DNA from: Atopobium sp.
GTDB lineage: Bacteria; Actinomycetota; Coriobacteriia; Coriobacteriales; Atopobiaceae
NCBI GenBank assembly: GCA_015259035.1
Contig: JABZHC010000011.1
Coordinates: forward strand, 1 to 22,455
DNA length: 22,455 bases
Reading direction: 5' to 3'
The translations under genes were made by a program, and so were the position numbers. The notes under the pieces are model-generated. The model made no database searches. It was not told where the DNA came from and was given only the letters and a program-made list of their open reading frames with translations. Each line of letters begins with the position of its first letter. Positions within the stretch are counted from its first letter, which is position 1. Positions 14,440-21,400 of this stretch are shown here, one piece after another.

Positions 14440-16240
14440 ATGGTTTTCGCTTGTACGTATAACAGGACTTGTTTTAGTCCTCATATATCACTTTTTTAAG
14501 GACGCGCTTCCAGGCGGCTTCATTGGTGTCGACGTATTCTTTACGTTCTCGGGCTATCTCATCACGGCTCTTTTGATTGACGAGTTTGCTCGCTTTAGAT
14601 CCATCGACGTCATTGGATTCCTGCGCAGGCGTTTCTACAGAATTGTTCCGCCGCTTGTGTTTATGGTGCTTGTGTGCACGCCGTTTCTTCTGCTTGTGCG
14701 TACCGAGTTCATTTCCGGTATTAAGTATCAGATTGCCGCAGCTCTTGGCTTTGTAACTAACTACTTTGAGATTGTTCTGGGCAACAGCTACGAGAATCAA
14801 TTTGCTCCTCACGTGTATCTGCACACCTGGAGTCTTGCCGTTGAAATGCACTTTTATGTGCTCTGGGGTTTGTGCGCCTGGCTGCTTGCTTGCATGAGCA
14901 AAACAATTAGAAGCTATAAGGTAAAGATTGCCGGAGCTTCCCTGGTGCTGTTGGTTGTTACTTACTTGGCGATGGCCACCGGCGCCCAAAACTCCACGAA
15001 TCTTTCTATCCAGTATTTCTCGACGCAAACGCACGTGTTCCCCTTCTTTATCGGCGCGCTTTTATCGTGTGTTGCAGGAATTGCCCAGACAGGCGAGCTC
15101 TTTGATCAGCTTGAGCAGAAGCTTTCTACTCAGCTAACGCTTGTGGGCCTTGTGGCAAGCTGCGGCGTTCTTGTCTTCCTGAGCGTCTTCATGCACTTCG
15201 AGGACCTCTTTACGTACACCTTTGGTTTCCTTTTTGCCTCGCTCGCAGCAGCCGCAATGATTTTCTTTGCTCGCATGTTGCATCAAAAAACCGAGGGCAT
15301 CAACGAGCCTGGCATCGTTTCTTTTGTGGCAGATACCAGCTACGGCGTGTATCTGTTCCACTGGCCTTTGTACATTATTTTTGCCGAGAAGGTCAATCCA
15401 GTCCTAGCTGCACTCCTAACCCTGGTGCTTTCGTTTGTATTTGCAAGTTGCTCGTTCTATGTGCTTGAGCCTGCGTTGGCAGGGAAGTCTCCAGAGATCT
15501 TCTCGCGCATTAAACTTGATGGTCAGAAGGTTTTGCGAGGTACCGGCCTTGCACTCATTCCTTTTGCTGCGGCCGTTGCCTTTATTGCGCTAACCGCTCC
15601 ACAGCTCAGCGATTTCCAGAACGATCTGCTGCTCAATGCTTCGTTGCAGGAGCAGAGCGCCATGACCATGACCCGCAAGCACGCGGACACCTCGCAGGCA
15701 AGTAATTACAACGTTGTTGAGGGAGTTACCTACATTGGCGATTCTGTTTCGCTGCGTGCTCGTTCTTACCTGCAGGATGCGCTGCCCGATGCTCAAATTG
15801 ATGCTTCTGTTAGTAGAAACGTGGCAATGGGCGTAGATTTGCTACAGTCTGCGATCGACAACAACACCCTCTACCAGGATGTTGTTGTTGCCCTGGGCAC
15901 CAATCCTGTTGGTGGCTCCGATGCGGTGGACAAGATTGTAGACATGCTGCCGCGAGGACATCGTCTGATTTTTGTGACTCCATACGACGGTAGAAACTCC
16001 GATCCAAATGCTGGTGCAAATGCTATTCGCGCGCACGAGCTTGAGCTCGCTCAGCAGTATGACTTCATTACCATTGCGGATTGGGCTCAGGTTGCTCAGG
16101 ATAATCCTGACATTTGGGCAGGTACTGACTACGTTCACTTTGGCTCTGATTCAGATTCCATTAATCGTGGTGGCACCTTGTATGCGCAAATGGTTAAAGA
16201 CGCTGTAGATAAGGCAAATCAGGGCCACGTAAAACCGTAA
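14429..16240 (+). CDS. OatA-like membrane O-acetyltransferase (acyltransferase-3 + SGNH)
   Basis: 603 aa from GTG 14429, chosen for AAGGGA nine bases upstream; an ATG further up (14357) would extend deep into the MORN gene. It probably acetylates hydroxyl groups of peptidoglycan or another surface glycan. The N-terminal acyltransferase-3 part has about ten membrane helices with YHFFKDALPGGFIGVDVFF, TFSGYLIT, the HTWSLAVEMHFYVLWG motif and SYGVYLFHWPLYI. The extracellular SGNH-type domain holds the catalytic triad candidates S439 (YIGDSVSLRA), D567 and H570 (TDYVHFG). The two-domain arrangement and length match OatA of Gram-positive bacteria. EMHFY replaces the common EEQFY. It is second in an operon with the MORN protein, which might tether or position it. 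Confidence 0.88.
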   Translation: MRIKWFSLVRITGLVLVLIYHFFKDALPGGFIGVDVFFTFSGYLITALLIDEFARFRSIDVIGFLRRRFYRIVPPLVFMVLVCTPFLLLVRTEFISGIKYQIAAALGFVTNYFEIVLGNSYENQFAPHVYLHTWSLAVEMHFYVLWGLCAWLLACMSKTIRSYKVKIAGASLVLLVVTYLAMATGAQNSTNLSIQYFSTQTHVFPFFIGALLSCVAGIAQTGELFDQLEQKLSTQLTLVGLVASCGVLVFLSVFMHFEDLFTYTFGFLFASLAAAAMIFFARMLHQKTEGINEPGIVSFVADTSYGVYLFHWPLYIIFAEKVNPVLAALLTLVLSFVFASCSFYVLEPALAGKSPEIFSRIKLDGQKVLRGTGLALIPFAAAVAFIALTAPQLSDFQNDLLLNASLQEQSAMTMTRKHADTSQASNYNVVEGVTYIGDSVSLRARSYLQDALPDAQIDASVSRNVAMGVDLLQSAIDNNTLYQDVVVALGTNPVGGSDAVDKIVDMLPRGHRLIFVTPYDGRNSDPNAGANAIRAHELELAQQYDFITIADWAQVAQDNPDIWAGTDYVHFGSDSDSINRGGTLYAQMVKDAVDKANQGHVKP

Positions 16241-16251
16241 GCTCACCTAAA

Positions 16252-16301
16252 CCACAAAAGCCCATGTTAGCCACATAAGCCTACGTTAGGCCACAATTTT
16301 G
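16252..16301 (+). repeat. 2.5-copy tandem repeat after the OatA-like gene
   Basis: CCACAAAAGCCCATGTTAG (16252-16270), CCACATAAGCCTACGTTAGG (16271-16290) and a partial CCACAATTTTG (16291-16301) form a degenerate tandem with a 19-20 bp period, starting 11 bp after the stop codon. No normal terminator is seen here. Confidence 0.65.
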
Positions 16302-16544
16302 TTGCCAGCCTTCCTACTCGTTCGTAACGACGCGGTTGAATGGCAATTTACAGGGCGATTGTGATATATAGCTTGGAGATTTGGTGTCCCTTGCGACAAA
16401 CCATCAGAAGATGGCTATCTAACGTGAGCCATGATCACAAGTAATGGGTCAATTCATTATTATGTATAAATAAGAACCAATATTCGTAATGATGAATAAT
16501 AATATATAAATAGTTTAACTACCTCTATTTTCGAGCCTCTAGCT

Positions 16545-16673
16545 ACACACCTATGTCAGATAATCTGCTAAATGCGAGGCAAATAACACACCTAAGTTAA
16601 ATAATCTGCAAGATATAGAGGTTTTGAGTGCAATGTATACGCCTTTTTGACAGATTATCTGACATAGGTGTGT
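16545..16673. repeat. 23-bp perfect inverted repeat with a third, direct copy inside
   Basis: The left arm (16545-16567) and right arm (16651-16673) are perfect reverse complements over 23 bp, from ACACACC to the CAGATAATCTG core. A third copy (16586-16608) lies between them in the same direction as the left arm with three mismatches. The core CAGATWATCTG is itself palindromic, and in the right arm it extends to TGACAGATTATCTGACA. The transcript could pair the right arm with either direct copy, making two mutually exclusive hairpins. No target-site duplication or transposase is present. It may be an operator cluster, an attenuator or a MITE-like remnant. Confidence 0.8.
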
Positions 16674-16675
16674 TC

Positions 16676-16757
16676 TCGCGTTCCGCATCGCGCACTTGTG
16701 TTCCGCGTCGCACTCTCGCGCACCGCATCACGCCCTCACGTCTCGCGTCGTGACCTC
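16676..16757 (-). repeat. GC-rich degenerate CGCGAG array
   Basis: Read on the minus strand this stretch contains CGCGAG at roughly 20-bp intervals (AACGCGAGGTC, GACGCGAGACG, GTGCGCGAGAGTG, GGAACGCGAGAACA) mixed with GCGATGCGGAAC-like segments. The core resembles the CGAGAAA repeats of clusters A and B but is more divergent. The composition contrasts with the AT-rich DNA immediately to its left. Confidence 0.55.
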
Positions 16758-16818
16758 GCGTTTTGCAGACGTATCCTCTTTCCCGCTTCTCTACTGTGGA
16801 GTCCTCGCAATATTTCAT

Positions 16819-16824
16819 TAGAAT
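16819..16824 (+). promoter_or_regulatory. -10 candidate for ettA, bracketed by a 10-bp direct repeat
   Basis: TAGAAT at 16819-16824 lies 47 bp before the ettA ATG; the -35 region is weak. AATATTTCAT occurs at 16809-16818 and again at 16835-16844, 26 bp apart and flanking this hexamer, which may be a pair of regulator half-sites. Confidence 0.35.
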
Positions 16825-16870
16825 GGACTATGTGAATATTTCATCTGACAGCCCCCTTAAGGAGGAGCAC

Positions 16871-18550
16871 ATGGCAGAGTTTGTCTATCAGATGTACAAG
16901 GCTCGCAAAGCTGTCGGCGAGAAAGTCATCCTTGATGACGTCACCGTCGGCGTGTACCCTGGCGCAAAAATCGGCGTTGTGGGTCCAAACGGCATGGGAA
17001 AGTCCACCCTGCTCAAGGTCATTGCCGGCATGGAGGACGTCTCTAACGGCGAGGCAAAGCTTACCCCAGGTTACACCGTTGGCCTGCTCCAGCAGGAGCC
17101 CCCGCTAGATGAAACCAAAACGGTCAAGGAGAACATCGAGCTCGCCTTCGGTGACCTGCTTGCTAAGATCGCGCGCTTCAACGAGATTGGCGTTGAGATG
17201 GGCAATCCTGACGCTGATTTTGACGCACTGATGGCAGAGATGGGCCAGCTCCAGACCGAGATCGACGCAGCTAACGGCTGGGACCTGGACAGCCAGCTTT
17301 CCCAGGCTATGGACGCGCTGCAGTGCCCAGATCCAGATTCTCCCGTCACCCATCTCTCTGGTGGCGAGAAACGCCGTGTAGCCCTATGTCGTCTGCTTCT
17401 CGAGGCACCTGACCTGCTGCTTCTTGACGAGCCCACCAACCACCTTGACGCTGAGTCGGTGCTCTGGCTCGAGAAGTTCCTGCATGATTACCCCGGCGCC
17501 GTCATGGCCGTCACGCACGACCGTTACTTCCTCGACGACGTTGCCGAGTGGATCTGTGAGGTTGACCGCGGACAGCTCTATCCTTATGAGGGCAACTATT
17601 CAACTTACCTGGAGAACAAGGCAGCTCGCCTTGAGGCTCAAAACCAGCAGGACGCCAAACGTGCAAAGAAAATGCGCGCTGAGCTGGAGTGGGTTCGTTC
17701 GTCTCCTAAGGCTCGCCAGGCAAAGAACCGCGCGCGTCTTGATCGCTATGAGCAGATGGAAGCAGAAGCTCGTGCATCCAAGAAGCTCGACTTCACCGAG
17801 ATTCAGATTCCTGTGGGTCCGCGTCTGGGCCAGAAGGTCCTGGAGGCCGATCACATCCACAAGGCCTTTGGAGACCGCGTTCTTATCGATGACCTCTCGT
17901 TTAGCTTGCCAAGAAACGGCATCGTTGGCGTGATTGGCCCTAACGGTGTCGGTAAATCCACGCTGTTCAAGGCTATTGTTGGCCAGGAGGAGCTCACTTC
18001 TGGCACACTTGAGATCGGCGAGACCGTCCAGATTTCTTACGTTGACCAGCTGAGGCAGGGGATCGATCCGGACAAGACTATCTGGGAGGTTGTCTCCGAC
18101 GGAAACGACTTCATCAAGGTGGGAGACACGGAGATTCCAAGCCGTGCCTATGTGGCTAGCTTCGGCTTCAAAGGACCTGACCAGCAGAAACGTGCTGGCG
18201 TCCTTTCTGGTGGCGAGAGGAACCGTCTAAACCTTGCTCTTACGCTTAAGCAGGGTGGAAACCTCCTGCTTCTGGACGAGCCTACCAACGACCTCGATAT
18301 TGAGACGCTGGAAAGCCTTGAGGATGCACTTGAGCGCTTCCCAGGATGCTCGGTGGTAACCAGCCACGACCGTTGGTTCTTGGACCGCATTGCTACGCAC
18401 ATCCTTGCGTGGGAGGGCGACGACGAGAACCCAGGTAAGTGGTTCTGGTTTGAGGGTAACTTTGAGGCTTACCAGGCAAATCGTATCGAAAGACTTGGTC
18501 AGGAGGCTGCTCGCCCTCATCGCATTCACCGCAAGCTCACCCGCGACTAA
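16871..18550 (+). CDS. ettA: ABC-F translation factor EttA
   Basis: 559 aa from ATG 16871, preceded by a strong AAGGAGGAG; the longer frame from 16763 runs through the promoter and is rejected. EttA binds the ribosomal E site and gates the first elongation steps according to ATP/ADP ratio. It is soluble with two nucleotide-binding domains and no membrane part. First domain: Walker A GPNGMGKST at 38-46, LSGGEKRRVALC, LLLLDEPTNHLD. An arm insertion lies before the signature, and the P-site tRNA interaction motif region (KKMRAELEWVRSSPKARQAKNRAR) lies between the domains. Second domain: GPNGVGKST, LSGGERNRLNLA, LLLLDEPTNDLD. N-terminal EFVYQMYKARKAVG and the WFEGNFEAYQANR end match EttA closely, and length equals the usual 555 aa. 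A terminator follows at 18661. Confidence 0.93.
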   Translation: MAEFVYQMYKARKAVGEKVILDDVTVGVYPGAKIGVVGPNGMGKSTLLKVIAGMEDVSNGEAKLTPGYTVGLLQQEPPLDETKTVKENIELAFGDLLAKIARFNEIGVEMGNPDADFDALMAEMGQLQTEIDAANGWDLDSQLSQAMDALQCPDPDSPVTHLSGGEKRRVALCRLLLEAPDLLLLDEPTNHLDAESVLWLEKFLHDYPGAVMAVTHDRYFLDDVAEWICEVDRGQLYPYEGNYSTYLENKAARLEAQNQQDAKRAKKMRAELEWVRSSPKARQAKNRARLDRYEQMEAEARASKKLDFTEIQIPVGPRLGQKVLEADHIHKAFGDRVLIDDLSFSLPRNGIVGVIGPNGVGKSTLFKAIVGQEELTSGTLEIGETVQISYVDQLRQGIDPDKTIWEVVSDGNDFIKVGDTEIPSRAYVASFGFKGPDQQKRAGVLSGGERNRLNLALTLKQGGNLLLLDEPTNDLDIETLESLEDALERFPGCSVVTSHDRWFLDRIATHILAWEGDDENPGKWFWFEGNFEAYQANRIERLGQEAARPHRIHRKLTRD

Positions 18551-18587
18551 CGTATAGGTGGCGCAAGCGCAGCGCATTCAAATAGAA

Positions 18588-18612
18588 GATAAATATTGTA
18601 ACTATTTTTATC
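18588..18612. promoter_or_regulatory. AT-rich dyad upstream of the ferritin gene
   Basis: GATAAA (18588-18593) and TTTATC (18607-18612) form a 25-bp AT-rich dyad around TATTGTAACTATT. Iron storage genes are commonly controlled by Fur- or DtxR-type regulators, whose sites are AT-rich dyads, but the match is only loose. It also sits upstream of the ettA terminator hairpin. Confidence 0.2.
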
Positions 18613-18660
18613 ATTAAGATTTTGTGCAATCTGTTTAAGAGACTAACAACTGGGTATCAA

Positions 18661-18691
18661 AAATGAGAAGCCAAAGAGCTTCTCATTTTTT
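18661..18691 (+). terminator. Terminator between ettA and the ferritin gene
   Basis: AAATGAGAAGC (18661-18671) pairs with GCTTCTCATTT (18678-18688), loop of 6 nt, followed by T residues to 18691. It ends 34 bases before the ferritin ATG, so a ferritin promoter located upstream of it would have to be read through the hairpin. Confidence 0.88.
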
Positions 18692-18725
18692 ATGAGAAAA
18701 CATTGTTATGAGGAAAGAGAAGAAC

Positions 18726-19241
18726 ATGGCACTTGACACAAACGTTGGTAACATCCTTACTCAGCAGATCAACAAAGAGTTTTATTCCGCTTATCTCTAT
18801 CTGACCTTTGCAGATTTCTATGAGGAGCAGGGCCTGAAGGGCTTCGCAAACTGGTATGTCATCCAGTCTCAGGAAGAGCTTGCTCACGCACGTATTCTTC
18901 GTCGCTACCTGCTTGATAACGATTGGACTCCAACCATGGAGGCAATCGCAAAGCCAGACCTTACCTTCTCCAAGGTAGTTGAGCCAATCAAGGCAGCGTA
19001 CGAGCATGAGCAGTTCATTACCGCAAGCATTAACGAGTGCTATGCCGTTGCTCAGAAGGCAAACGATTTCCGCACTATGCAGCTGCTTGACTGGTACGTT
19101 AAGGAGCAGGGTGAGGAAGAGGCAAATGCTTCCGATCTTCTCAAGGCAGTAGAGATCTTTGGTGGAGATCCAAAGAACCTGTATGACCTTGACCGCGAGA
19201 ACGCCGCTCGCGTCTTTGTCGCACCAACTATGCCAATGTAA
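18726..19241 (+). CDS. Bacterial non-haem ferritin
   Basis: 171 aa from ATG 18726 with AGGAAAGAG upstream (an ATG at 18708 precedes that site). It forms 24-subunit shells that oxidise and store iron in the cytosol. The four-helix fold carries the ferroxidase ligands E18 (QINKEFYSAYLYL), E51 and H54 (QSQEELAHARIL), a Glu in AYEHEQFITASINE, and the WYVKEQGEEEANA segment that supplies Gln/Glu to the third iron site. Spacing is that of E. coli FtnA shifted by one. There is no Met haem ligand pattern typical of bacterioferritin. It is monocistronic; a 10-bp tandem repeat array follows its stop codon. Confidence 0.94.
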   Translation: MALDTNVGNILTQQINKEFYSAYLYLTFADFYEEQGLKGFANWYVIQSQEELAHARILRRYLLDNDWTPTMEAIAKPDLTFSKVVEPIKAAYEHEQFITASINECYAVAQKANDFRTMQLLDWYVKEQGEEEANASDLLKAVEIFGGDPKNLYDLDRENAARVFVAPTMPM

Positions 19242-19254
19242 GTAGCGGCTTAAG

Positions 19255-19314
19255 CGCAGCTTAACGCAGCTTAACGCAGCTTAACGCAGCTTAGCGCAGC
19301 TTAACGCAGCTTAT
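19255..19314 (+). repeat. Six tandem copies of 10-bp CGCAGCTTAA
   Basis: Units run back to back: CGCAGCTTAA at 19255, 19265, 19275, then CGCAGCTTAG at 19285, CGCAGCTTAA at 19295 and CGCAGCTTAT at 19305. The array fills the 76-bp gap between the convergent ferritin and EamA genes and ends 3 bp before the EamA stop. No ordinary hairpin terminator is present. Copy number is likely to vary between strains. Confidence 0.93.
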
Positions 19315-19317
19315 ACG

Positions 19318-20223
19318 CTAAAGCGGAGTTTCAATAGCCTCTGATTTGTTTGAAGAGGAACCTGAAAGCTCAGCAAAGATGGCACCGCCTATGATGCAGG
19401 CGGTGCCTATTATTTTGAGAAGACCAAAAGGCTCGCCAAGAATAAGTGCCGAGAAAATAACTGCAGATAGTGGCTCAAGGTAGCCAAAGACTGCCACGCG
19501 CTGAACTGGAATCTTGGTAAGTTGTGGGAAATACAAAAATGATCCAAGGCCTGTGTTAAAGAGGCCGATGGTCAAAACGGCAAGCCAATTTACCGATGCT
19601 GGATCCGCGGGCAGCTCAATGCCATGGAACACAACAGTAACCAGAGCAACAATAGCGCAGCCAATGCCCAGCTGAATGCTGGTGCCTTCAATACCAGAAA
19701 CATCTTTGAGCTGCCTGTTACAAATAACCATGACAGCGTAAAGAACAGCAGAGAGAGCGCCTAGAAGAAGACCAACTGGCGAGAGGTTCAGTCCAACTCC
19801 ATAGCCAATAATTAAAGCAGCTCCAATAACAACTACAAGAAATCCTAGTATCTTTTTAGCAGTGAGTTTCTCGCCAAATAAAAGGGGAGAAAGCGCCATT
19901 ACAATAACGGGACCGCAGTAATACTCAAGCGTCGCAATACCAACGCCTACCAGGCGATACGCCTCAAAAAGGAAGGTCCACTGAAGACCCAAGGCAATGC
20001 CTGATCCAACGAGCGCCTGGAAGTCCTTGGGGTAGTTTTGAATGGTAAAAGCTTCTTTATGCACAAGTTTGACCGCGAGCAAAAAGAGCGTGCCCAAAAG
20101 CATACGGAAGAAGACAATTTGGTAGCTAGGAAGATTGATAAAGCTTGCAACGATTCCGTTAGAACCGCAGATGATAAGCGCAATTAGGTAGAGCACGGTA
20201 GGTTTAAATGTGGCGTCTCTCAT
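19318..20223 (-). CDS. EamA/DMT-family membrane permease
   Basis: 301 aa, ATG 20223, only 3 bases after the asparaginase stop codon; its ribosome-binding site would lie within that gene and is weak, which suggests translational coupling. About ten hydrophobic helices are visible, in two EamA halves. Each half shows the family pattern, for example ATLEYYCGPVIVMALSPLLFGE in the first and FGYLEPLSAVIFSALILGE in the second. Drug/metabolite transporters of this type usually export amino acids or other small metabolites. The operon with asparaginase suggests movement of an amino acid or related compound, but the substrate and direction are unknown. The hydrophilic Ser-rich C-terminal tail is short. 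Confidence 0.88.
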   Translation of the reverse strand: MRDATFKPTVLYLIALIICGSNGIVASFINLPSYQIVFFRMLLGTLFLLAVKLVHKEAFTIQNYPKDFQALVGSGIALGLQWTFLFEAYRLVGVGIATLEYYCGPVIVMALSPLLFGEKLTAKKILGFLVVVIGAALIIGYGVGLNLSPVGLLLGALSAVLYAVMVICNRQLKDVSGIEGTSIQLGIGCAIVALVTVVFHGIELPADPASVNWLAVLTIGLFNTGLGSFLYFPQLTKIPVQRVAVFGYLEPLSAVIFSALILGEPFGLLKIIGTACIIGGAIFAELSGSSSNKSEAIETPL

Positions 20224-20226
20224 CGG

Positions 20227-21249
20227 CTACTCGCAAATTTCTGTATCCACGGACTGTGGAATTCTGTCGTTACAAATTACCTGGTAGAACAGTTTTTCTT
20301 GCTCTCGTTGATCGGAGGTCTGACCAAGCATCCACATAGTTTTTGCAACCAGGGCTTCGGTAGTCATATCGTCTCCAGAGAGAACGCCGGGCATATCTTG
20401 ATAGGTTCTACCAACTTCATATATACCCAAGTCAAGACCCTCTTCAGGAACTTGGGTGGTAATGACTACGGTGCGACCAGATGCAATCCAATCGGTGATA
20501 GCTTCTTCGTAAGAGCCGTCGTATGAGGGGATGCCGCCAATACCAAAGGTTTCAAGCACAATGGCGTCGTAGTCATTCTTCAGAAGGTAGAAGATAGATG
20601 GATTAAGCTCGGGGGTTAGTTTAAGCACAATGACACGCGTATTGAGCGTTTCATAGGTTGTAAGACCGCCATCTACCTGCTCTTCATTTGGCGCACTACG
20701 AATAATCTTGTTGCCACGGATGTGGGCAAGTGGTGGATAATTCATGCTCGTAAATGCATTGAAGCTCAGTGTGCGCTGTTTATGAGCGCGGGTGCCGGCA
20801 ATAACCTCGTTGCCAAAAACCACCACAACTCCGGCGCTTCTGTCGTCGAGCGCGTAGAGAACGGAGTGGTAGAGGTTGAGTTTGGCGTCGGTAAACGGAT
20901 TTGCCATTGGCTGTTGAGAGCCTGTGAGTACAATGGGTTTCTCGCTATTTTGAATGAGGTAGGAGAGGGCAGCGGCGGTATATGCCATGGTATCGGTGCC
21001 GTGAAGGATAATAAAGCCATCGTAGGCATCATACGACTCAATAATGGCGTCTCTGATTTGGAGCCAGTCTTGAGGACGCATATTGGTGCTGTCGATATTC
21101 ATGACTTGTTTGAAATCAAATTCGCAGAGGTCATGAACAAGAGGGACGTTGGCTAAAAGTTCTTCTCCCGAAAGTGAGGGAGCCAAGCCCGATTCAGTGG
21201 AAACAGAAGCAATAGTTCCTCCTGTTGCCATCAGTAAAAGTTTCTTCAC
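20227..21249 (-). CDS. Type I L-asparaginase
   Basis: 340 aa with a GTG start at 21249 after a GGGGG ribosome-binding site four bases upstream. It hydrolyses asparagine to aspartate and ammonia. The N-terminal TGGTIAS motif holds the nucleophile Thr; the second signature is HGTDTMAYTAAALSY with the Thr-Asp pair; a catalytic Lys follows in TDAKLNLYHS. There is no signal peptide, so this is the cytosolic (AnsA-like) form, and length is typical. It is the first gene of a two-gene operon with an EamA permease three bases downstream. A CAGACT/AGTCTG dyad sits in the 5' region. Glutaminase side activity cannot be excluded. Confidence 0.93.
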   Translation of the reverse strand: MKKLLLMATGGTIASVSTESGLAPSLSGEELLANVPLVHDLCEFDFKQVMNIDSTNMRPQDWLQIRDAIIESYDAYDGFIILHGTDTMAYTAAALSYLIQNSEKPIVLTGSQQPMANPFTDAKLNLYHSVLYALDDRSAGVVVVFGNEVIAGTRAHKQRTLSFNAFTSMNYPPLAHIRGNKIIRSAPNEEQVDGGLTTYETLNTRVIVLKLTPELNPSIFYLLKNDYDAIVLETFGIGGIPSYDGSYEEAITDWIASGRTVVITTQVPEEGLDLGIYEVGRTYQDMPGVLSGDDMTTEALVAKTMWMLGQTSDQREQEKLFYQVICNDRIPQSVDTEICE

Positions 21250-21274
21250 ACGTCCCCCATGAACTCCAATTGTG

Positions 21275-21298
21275 CAGACTTTACAGAAAATCAGTCTG
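21275..21298. promoter_or_regulatory. CAGACT/AGTCTG dyad upstream of the asparaginase gene
   Basis: CAGACT (21275-21280) and AGTCTG (21293-21298) are separated by 12 bp, with an inner ACAGA/TCTGT pairing option. It lies 26 bp upstream of the asparaginase start in the divergent gap, and could be an operator or a 5'-UTR hairpin. Confidence 0.3.
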
Positions 21299-21400
21299 TA
21301 TAGCGCTTTATTGTAACGGGATAGATGCTTTTCAAGGCGAGAAAAGCAAAGTCGGTGTATTCTTTTTTTCGGTAAACGAATCTTTTAGCAAGGATTGTTG

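Larger units (their letters stand above)
16241..16870. other. 630-bp gene-free region with repeats, hairpins and AT-rich island
   Basis: I see no credible protein gene here. From left to right it holds: a tandem repeat (16252-16301); two small hairpin candidates, one built on GGTGTC/GAC..ACC near 16383-16407 and ATGGCT/AGCCAT at 16411-16416/16427-16432; an AT-rich stretch 16450-16520 with arms 16452-16462 and 16487-16497 pairing with one G/T; a three-copy repeat forming a 23-bp inverted repeat (16545-16673); a GC-rich degenerate repeat (16676-16757); and the ettA leader. A small RNA or a decayed mobile element could be hidden here. Confidence 0.6.

Noticed and set aside
16383..16432. tRNA or known structured RNA in the ettA upstream region
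   Set aside because: Only short imperfect hairpins are present; no acceptor stem, T-loop or other conserved element is found.
16545..16673. Classic MITE or insertion-sequence remnant
   Set aside because: The terminal arms are suggestive, but no target-site duplication is visible, an extra internal direct copy is unexplained, and no transposase trace exists. Left open as a repeat element rather than called mobile.
16597..16818. 73-codon minus-strand ORF within the gene-free region
   Set aside because: No ribosome-binding site precedes its ATG, and it is made up of the degenerate repeat and one arm of the inverted repeat.
19255..19314. CRISPR array
   Set aside because: The units are 10 bp and contiguous, without spacers, and there are no cas genes.
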